A stretch of DNA of 64,000 nt from Fimbriimonadaceae bacterium (GTDB taxonomy: Bacteria; Armatimonadota; Fimbriimonadia; Fimbriimonadales; Fimbriimonadaceae). A program made the position numbers and the translations under genes. Below, piece after piece: positions 58,978 to 64,000 of this stretch (the first letter of the stretch is position 1; each line of letters opens with the position of its first letter). The stretch is from the NCBI GenBank assembly GCA_019187105.1, contig JABAQM010000001.1, forward strand, positions 2,138,734 through 2,202,733, read 5' to 3'. The notes below the pieces were generated by a model. That model was given only the letters and a program-made list of their open reading frames with translations. It was not told the origin of the DNA and ran no database searches.

Positions 58978-59970
58978 ATGAAGAAACTCACTTTGCTTGC
59001 TTCGTTAGTGGTCATCGGACTGTCCGGATGTGGACCGAAGGAGGAAGCGACGACCGAGGGCACGACCGGCTCGACCGGTTCGTCAGCAGCTACGACCGGC
59101 TCCAGCAAACCGCTGGTCGTCTTTGCGCAGGCCAACAGCCAGGACCCCTGGCGGCAAGTGTTCGACCGGGACACCAAGGCGGCAGCCGACAAGCTTTCCG
59201 GGGAGATGGCCTTCGAGATGCAGGAGGCCAAGGACGATAGCGCCACGCAGATTTCCCAGATCGAAACCCTGCTGGTCAAAAAGCCCGCGGTGTTGCTCGT
59301 CAGTCCGGTTACCGAAAGCGTCCAAGCGGCTACCGACAAGGCGTTCGATGCAGGAGTGCCGGTGATTCTTCTCGATCGCAGTGTGCCTGGCGACAAGTAC
59401 ACGGCTTACATCGGTGGCGACAACGTCGAGATCGGCAAGGCGGCCGGCGAGTACATGGGTGAGCTTCTGAAGGGCAAGGGAACGGTCCTGATGATCCAGG
59501 GGACGGCGGGAGCCATCCCAACCCGGGACCGAGCCAACGGTTTTCTCGAAGCAGTAAAAAAGTTTCCCGGCATCAAGGTGATCCAAGGGGATGACTGTGG
59601 CTATCAGCGAGAGCGCGGCCGCAAGTTTATGGAGACGTACTTGGCCGGCGGCAAGGCGTTCGATGCTGTTTACGCCCACAACGACGAGATGGCGATCGGC
59701 GCGATGCTCGCGATGGAGGCGGCCGGGACGCCCCTGAAACCGATCATTGGTATCGACGCCTGCCAAAAGGAGGTCGTGCAATACATTCAAGAGGGCAAAA
59801 TTTCAGCCACGTTCAGCTATCCGCAGCCCGGTCCGCGTGGGGTGGAGCTGGCCGCCGAAATCATCAAGGGCACCAAGCCGGCAGAGAAGAAGATCCTCTT
59901 GCCCACCGAAAAGGTCACAAAGGAGAACGCCGCCGACTACTTGGCGAAGTATCCGAACCTCGTCGACTAG
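58978..59970 (+). CDS. Sugar ABC transporter substrate-binding lipoprotein
   Basis: 330 residues. Lipobox LSGC at residues 15-18 after MKKLTLLASLVVIG, then a Ser/Thr/Gly linker (EATTEGTTGSTGSSAATTGS). The domain is RbsB-like: VFAQANSQDPWRQVF, SPVTESVQAATDKAFDAGVP, GTAGAIPTRDRANGF and VYAHNDEMAIGAMLAMEAAG. It belongs with the RbsC-like permease at 57298; no ATPase gene is adjacent. The stop codon overlaps that of the convergent PilZ gene (CTAG). Confidence 0.94.
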   Translation: MKKLTLLASLVVIGLSGCGPKEEATTEGTTGSTGSSAATTGSSKPLVVFAQANSQDPWRQVFDRDTKAAADKLSGEMAFEMQEAKDDSATQISQIETLLVKKPAVLLVSPVTESVQAATDKAFDAGVPVILLDRSVPGDKYTAYIGGDNVEIGKAAGEYMGELLKGKGTVLMIQGTAGAIPTRDRANGFLEAVKKFPGIKVIQGDDCGYQRERGRKFMETYLAGGKAFDAVYAHNDEMAIGAMLAMEAAGTPLKPIIGIDACQKEVVQYIQEGKISATFSYPQPGPRGVELAAEIIKGTKPAEKKILLPTEKVTKENAADYLAKYPNLVD

Positions 59971-60335
59971 TTTAGGAGCTTCTCGCCCTGTTCCTGGAAG
60001 ATCGAGTGGACATAGTCCACCACCGCCATCCGTTCATCGAAGGAATTTGGGGCGAAGCGGAAGCCGGTTGAAAACAACCCGGATTTAGGCTCGCTGGAGC
60101 AGTAGCGGACCTCTGCCTGGACTAGAAAGTGGTCGCCACGGTCTCGTCCCAGCGTCAACTGGTACTTTTCGCCGACCGCGAAGGCTTGACGCGAACGCGT
60201 CTGGAGGCCGCCAAGGCTCACATCGACGATGACGCAGGTTGACCCGGGATCACTTGGGTACTGGTGAAGTAGGCCGTACTCCAGGATATCGAAGCGGGAA
60301 TGCCGCCTGGCGTCATTGGTATTACTCGGATGCAT
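59967..60335 (-). CDS. PilZ-domain protein (c-di-GMP receptor type)
   Basis: 122 residues. The c-di-GMP motifs are present: RRHSRF (10-15, RxxxR) and VDVSLGGLQ (38-46, [D/N]xSxxG). The sheet part follows (YQLTLGRDRGDHFLVQAEVR). Single-domain PilZ proteins link c-di-GMP to motility or polysaccharide output; a flagellin and an exosortase locus are in the same window but not adjacent. No diguanylate cyclase is nearby. Confidence 0.9.
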   Translation of the reverse strand: MHPSNTNDARRHSRFDILEYGLLHQYPSDPGSTCVIVDVSLGGLQTRSRQAFAVGEKYQLTLGRDRGDHFLVQAEVRYCSSEPKSGLFSTGFRFAPNSFDERMAVVDYVHSIFQEQGEKLLN

Positions 60336-60456
60336 AGTGGGCTCCGTTCTTGAATGTCGGCCCGACGGAATGGGAATCTTTAGGTTTGGAGCCGAGAAAC
60401 CGGCTTATATTGCGTTCAAGCCACACCTGCCCTCGCAAATTCGCTCCCAAACAAAA

Positions 60457-60486
60457 CAGCCCCCTCGCACCATCGCGAGGGGGCTG
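60457..60486 (-). terminator. Terminator of the copper-amine-oxidase-domain gene
   Basis: 12-bp stem CAGCCCCCTCGC / GCGAGGGGGCTG with loop ACCATC; on the minus strand followed by TTTTGT, 15 nt past the gene stop. Confidence 0.88.
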
Positions 60487-60500
60487 TTTGTTAAGAGGCC

Positions 60501-61997
60501 CTACTTCTTGTCGGCCGTGATCAGGACGTGGCCGGTCTTTTGGTCGACCTTTACGTCCACGTTCAGCGCCTGCTTGATGAAGCTGAGCGGAACCATGGTG
60601 CGGCCGCGCTCGATGAACGGTGAGACTTCGAAGCCGAGCTTCTTGCCGTTAACCGCCGCCTCGCTGGCTCCGATTGTGAAAATCACTTCGGTCGAGGTAT
60701 CGAAGGCGCGGACCTGCTTGATATCGTGTACCCACTCGACTTTGCCGCCGTTTTCTTCAAACAGGTGCCGGAACGGCGCGATCGGAATGCCGCCCATGAC
60801 TCGTGGGGCGACGTCCATGGCCACCAGCGCGGAGTTCCACATCACCGTCAGCTTGCTAAATTCGGGGATTCGTACGCCGGGCTCGATTGAAATCAGCTTT
60901 GGCGTCGCCTTGACGGGCGGCTCGATCGGCTTAAGGTTGATCGCCGCCGTTCCATCGACGGGAGGCAAGGTCGCCTTGGTCGGTTTGGCATTGCCGGCAG
61001 CGACCGGAGGCTTCACCGCAGTCTGGCGATTGCCGCTGGGCGTCATCAGCTTGCCCGTCATGTTGACGCCGGTACCGGGAACCATCGCCTTCGTACCGAC
61101 GGACCGACCGGTGTTGGCCACGAGAGGAGCCACGAGCGCCGCACCAGAGACGGCCGGGTTTGCCGGATTCAATTTGCTGCCCACGGCCGCGCCGCCTCCG
61201 GGATTCGTTGTCTTGATACCGGATGCCTTGCCGGTCGAACCCTTGATCGGGCTCGGTGTTGGGTTCAGGTGGATCGTCGACGGCGTAACGGTCGGGCTGA
61301 CGGGATTGGTCGTCTTTGGGAGGTTTGCGTTGGGATTAACCGGCCGTTCGGTTCGTCCACCCGGATTGTTCACAAAGACTCGAACGGGATTGGTCTTTAC
61401 CGTGGCGCCGGACTGGTCAACGATCGTTGCCGAGAGCTCGTGCCAGCCATTGTCGACGCGAGTGGTGTCCCACATATAGGCGTAGGGAGGATAGTTCCGG
61501 ATGGACTTGAAGTCGCCGTTCATGAAGAAGCTGGCGTAGATGTTCGACATCGCACTGGCGAAGCCGAGTTTGATTTCGATTGCACCTTGAACGGTCGCGC
61601 CGTTCTTGGGGCTCGAAATGTACACGGGTCCGTCCGCTGTCCGGTCCACATCCACAGTCGACTTCTGTTTGCCAAGGACCTTGCCGTTCTTGTCGATGAG
61701 AACGATCTCGATGAGGTTCTCGCCGTCGTTCAGCCAGGCGCCTTGCAGATCAAAGGACGTTTCGCCCTTGTCGGTATCGGACGAGAGGGCTCGAGTTGCC
61801 TTGCTGATCCCGTTGACCCGGAGCTCGGCGAGTTCGGCTTTTCCGCCGCTATACCGCACGTTCAGGGTCGAGCCGTTTGCCGACTTGTCAAGAAGAATCT
61901 TTATGTCGAAAACGCTGAGAAAGCTCGCTTGGGCGACAGCTCCCAGCGCGATTGCGCCCGCCAAGACGGCCAGCTTCAGGCCTTTTAGTCCGTTCAT
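60501..61997 (-). CDS. Secreted protein with Ig-like domain and copper amine oxidase N-terminal-like domain
   Basis: 498 residues from ATG 61997 (GGAGG upstream). Signal peptide LKLAVLAGAIALGAVAQA. Residues about 40-190 form one or two Ig-like/cadherin-like beta domains (FLSVFDIKILLDKSANGSTL, GPVYISSPKNGATVQGAIEI). A Pro/Thr/Asn/Ala-rich linker spans about 205-385. The last 110 residues are CuAO_N1-like: APRVMGGIPIAPFRHLFEE (typical form nGrvlVPlR.vfE), KKLGFEVSPFIERGRTMVPL and SFIKQALNVDVKV. Cell-wall or surface attachment is the usual context; no catalytic domain is present. Confidence 0.85.
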   Translation of the reverse strand: MNGLKGLKLAVLAGAIALGAVAQASFLSVFDIKILLDKSANGSTLNVRYSGGKAELAELRVNGISKATRALSSDTDKGETSFDLQGAWLNDGENLIEIVLIDKNGKVLGKQKSTVDVDRTADGPVYISSPKNGATVQGAIEIKLGFASAMSNIYASFFMNGDFKSIRNYPPYAYMWDTTRVDNGWHELSATIVDQSGATVKTNPVRVFVNNPGGRTERPVNPNANLPKTTNPVSPTVTPSTIHLNPTPSPIKGSTGKASGIKTTNPGGGAAVGSKLNPANPAVSGAALVAPLVANTGRSVGTKAMVPGTGVNMTGKLMTPSGNRQTAVKPPVAAGNAKPTKATLPPVDGTAAINLKPIEPPVKATPKLISIEPGVRIPEFSKLTVMWNSALVAMDVAPRVMGGIPIAPFRHLFEENGGKVEWVHDIKQVRAFDTSTEVIFTIGASEAAVNGKKLGFEVSPFIERGRTMVPLSFIKQALNVDVKVDQKTGHVLITADKK

Positions 61998-62184
61998 GAT
62001 CCTACAATCCTCCGGCCGATCCCCGATCGACGCTCGCTTAGGCTCCATTTTTGCATTTCCGAGGTCGAGTGTCAACCCGATACCCGGAGACCGGCCACAC
62101 CGCCGGTTGTTGAAAGACGCACTTTGAACCTCAAATCATTCGGAACCGACGAAATGTTTTCCGGCAAATTTGCGCGAGCGGGGC

Positions 62185-62190
62185 TATGCT
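62185..62190 (+). promoter_or_regulatory. Candidate -10 element of the PhoPQ-related gene
   Basis: TATGCT ends 25 nt before ATG 62216, leaving room for a short leader with GGAG (62201-62204). This placement supports 62216 over the ATG at 62186, which lies inside the hexamer. Confidence 0.3.
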
Positions 62191-62215
62191 GGTAGCTTCC
62201 GGAGCGTTGAATGAT

Positions 62216-63490
62216 ATGCCGATGCTTTCCGTTTGCCTTGGCCTCCTGATTGCCGCCGCCACCGATCGCTTGCCCTTGATGTCCTATATCGACCGAAAGG
62301 ATCCATCGATCAAGTGGTCGGAAGCTGCGCCCGAAGGAGACGTGCGGCGATTCAAATTGACCAGCCAGACCTGGCAAGGTGGCGACTGGAACCATGACAT
62401 CGCCCTGACGCAGCCGCCTAAGCCGGTGGGGAAGAACACGGCGGTTCTCGTTATCACAGGCGGATCGCCAAACACCCGGGACCTGGTGACGGCCGCCCTC
62501 ATTTCCGGCCAGACCGGCCTTCCGGCTGCCATCCTGTTTCAGATTCCGAACCAGCCGCTTTACGATAAGACCGAGGACGACTTGATCGCCCATACGTTCG
62601 AGCGCTTTCTGGCGACTGGAGACACCTCTTGGCCTCTGCTTTTCCCGATGACCAAGGCGGCGATCAAAGCGATGGACGCGATCGTGGATCTGACGAAGAA
62701 AGATGCGAACCCAATCCGAAAGTTCATCATCGCCGGCGCGAGCAAGCGCGGTTGGACCACGTGGCTGGCGGCAGCGACCCAAGACCCCCGCATTATAGGC
62801 ATCGCCCCGATGGTGATCGACACCCTCAACATGCCGGTGCAGCTTAAACACCAGGTGGAGCTCTGGGGAGAATTCAGCTCGGAGATTGCAGATTATACGA
62901 AGCGCAATCTGCAGAACCAGCTCAACCAGCCGCGCGGTAAAGAGCTCCTGGCCATGGTCGATCCCTATGCGTACCGCTCCCGGTACCGCGTTCCTACGCT
63001 GATCGTGAACGGGGCCAACGATGAGTACTGGTCCACGGACGCGCTCAACTTCTACTGGAACGATCTTCCGCAGCCCAAATGGGCTTGCATTATCCCCAAT
63101 GTCGGCCACAGTCTCGGCAACGGGATGACGGCGATTCAATCCGTCGCCTCGTTCGCACGGTCACTCTGCGGCGAATTCGAAATGCCCAAGTTCTCTTGGC
63201 AGCATGAAGGAACTGATGCGGAACCCGCGATCAAAATCGATTACATCGGGCCATTACCGGTGACGCTTCGCATTTACTCTGCCGAGAGCGACACGATGGA
63301 CTTTCGAAAGTCGAAGTGGGAGGTGGTGGCGGAGATGAGCCGACAAGCGGGCGATAGCCAAGCCTGGAAACCGAAGATCGTCATCCCCCCGGGCAAGAAG
63401 AACCAGGCCCTTCTCGCTCAGGTGGAATGCGGCGTCATGCCAAACCGGCTGTACCTGTCTTCGCAGGTGAGGCTCATCAAGCGCAAGTAG
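62216..63490 (+). CDS. PhoPQ-activated pathogenicity-related family protein (alpha/beta hydrolase)
   Basis: 424 residues with a signal peptide (MPMLSVCLGLLIAAATDRL). PhoPQ_related (AprA) domain: TSQTWQGGDWNHDIAL, LVITGGSPNT, nucleophile elbow GASKRGWTTW (GxSxxG), PMVIDTLNMPVQLKHQVELW, PTLIVNGANDEYWSTDA (Asp) and IPNVGHSLGNG (His), so a full Ser-Asp-His triad is present. The substrate is unknown. Despite the family name no PhoPQ system is implied. Confidence 0.87.
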   Translation: MPMLSVCLGLLIAAATDRLPLMSYIDRKDPSIKWSEAAPEGDVRRFKLTSQTWQGGDWNHDIALTQPPKPVGKNTAVLVITGGSPNTRDLVTAALISGQTGLPAAILFQIPNQPLYDKTEDDLIAHTFERFLATGDTSWPLLFPMTKAAIKAMDAIVDLTKKDANPIRKFIIAGASKRGWTTWLAAATQDPRIIGIAPMVIDTLNMPVQLKHQVELWGEFSSEIADYTKRNLQNQLNQPRGKELLAMVDPYAYRSRYRVPTLIVNGANDEYWSTDALNFYWNDLPQPKWACIIPNVGHSLGNGMTAIQSVASFARSLCGEFEMPKFSWQHEGTDAEPAIKIDYIGPLPVTLRIYSAESDTMDFRKSKWEVVAEMSRQAGDSQAWKPKIVIPPGKKNQALLAQVECGVMPNRLYLSSQVRLIKRK

Positions 63491-63499
63491 GCGCCGGAA

Positions 63500-64000
63500 C
63501 TATCCGCCGCCCTGATTGAGCCGCTGCTCAAGCTCGGCTTCAGCCTGACGGGAGAGCTGGAACTCCTTAAGCACCAAATCGATGCTGGAGACAGCGCCGG
63601 AGCCGGGAAGCGCAACCTTGCTGTGAACGATTTCGGAAGAGACCTTCTCAACCTCTTGGGCCAGCAGCTTTAGCCGTTCCGCGATATCGCGCACCGGATA
63701 AAACACCTGTTTGATGTTGGGGCTTTGGTGGGCGTATTCATGCGATTCCGCCTTGGCCACTCGACGAAAATTGTCAAGGGCATCCTCCCAGTCTAGGTCG
63801 AACAAGTCCTCGAAGGCCTCCTTGAGATCCTCCGACTTCTTCCGTTGAGGCTGCCCCACACATTGTGCGCATAAGAGTGTCGCCTCCAGCATCGCCTGGT
63901 CCGCCGCCTGGAGCGACTGCTGCCTGAGCATCGCATAATGTCCGCCCAAGTTCTCGTCACTGCCCCACGCCGGGCCGGTCAGCGACCGGTGAACCGCTGA
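63500..64000 (-). CDS. Hypothetical protein, cut by the right window edge
   Basis: The frame is open from the stop at 63500 to the window end, at least 166 residues. Beyond a possible TTG at 63949 coding continues (TGPAWGSDENLGGHYAM), so the start is likely outside. The visible part is helical: a CAQC pair, an acidic stretch SEDLKEAFEDLFDLDWEDAL and a C-terminal coiled-coil (QLSRQAEAELEQRL). No recognised family and no signal peptide in view. Confidence 0.6.
   Translation of the reverse strand, partial: SAVHRSLTGPAWGSDENLGGHYAMLRQQSLQAADQAMLEATLLCAQCVGQPQRKKSEDLKEAFEDLFDLDWEDALDNFRRVAKAESHEYAHQSPNIKQVFYPVRDIAERLKLLAQEVEKVSSEIVHSKVALPGSGAVSSIDLVLKEFQLSRQAEAELEQRLNQGGG

Overview
The window is a GC-rich (about 60 % by eye), densely packed bacterial chromosome segment with about 58 protein genes, one tRNA and no insertion sequence, phage or CRISPR array. 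The mixture suggests a heterotroph of the Armatimonadota, most likely near Fimbriimonas. The signs are a diderm envelope (outer-membrane barrel protein, Spy-like protein, lipoproteins, LolA/RseB fold), exosortase/EpsI, a copper-amine-oxidase N-terminal-like domain, Tat-exported Gfo/Idh plus DUF1080, DUF5916, and a Gram-positive-like pyrR-pyrB-pyrC operon. The taxonomic call is inference from gene content; a 16S or ribosomal-protein tree would decide it.

Layout. 0-6 kb: the 3' part of secA, a convergent dTDP-sugar pair (3,5-epimerase-like cupin and rfbB), then exosortase and EpsI. 6-10 kb: an OmpR/EnvZ-type two-component pair followed by a Spy/CpxP-like periplasmic protein, then an MFS transporter. 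10-18 kb: DUF5916 outer-membrane protein, aquaporin, PepSY protein, ABC exporter, formiminotransferase-like enzyme, secreted beta-helix protein. 18-26 kb: housekeeping block (rimO, pyrRBC, rpsO-pnp, threonine dehydrogenase). 26-33 kb: TPR protein, DUF4139 protein, a 12-repeat BNR protein, an unusual CheB/kinase-remnant/receiver chimera and tRNA-Ala(CGC). 33-37.5 kb: a molybdenum hydroxylase operon (2Fe-2S subunit, Mo subunit, XdhC, MocA). 38-42 kb: a four-gene translationally coupled operon (OsmC-like, acyl-CoA-dehydrogenase-like, signal-less PhnD-like binding protein, MetE-like methyltransferase), which I consider the best candidate for an undescribed pathway. 42-46 kb: DUF1080 plus Gfo/Idh, and a lone flagellin gene with a structured leader. 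46-55 kb: VOC protein, ribBA with an unknown partner, an ECF sigma/anti-sigma/RseB-like operon, GH26-like enzyme, zinc ribbon, tdk, GYF membrane protein, methyltransferase, STAS protein. 55-64 kb: GH172 (DUF2961), an incomplete sugar ABC importer (permease and binding protein without an ATPase), PilZ, a copper-amine-oxidase-domain protein, a PhoPQ-related hydrolase and a partial gene at the right edge.

Two genome-wide habits show here. First, many genes lacking a Shine-Dalgarno sequence have a TANNNT hexamer ending 6-9 nt before the start codon, which suggests extensive leaderless transcription. Second, five convergent gene pairs have stop codons that overlap, abut or lie 6 nt apart. No stretch over 300 bases lacks a gene; the longest gaps (about 200-250 bases) lie upstream of the DUF5916 protein/aquaporin, flagellin, ribBA, STAS and PhoPQ-related genes and hold only the promoter-like or hairpin elements listed.
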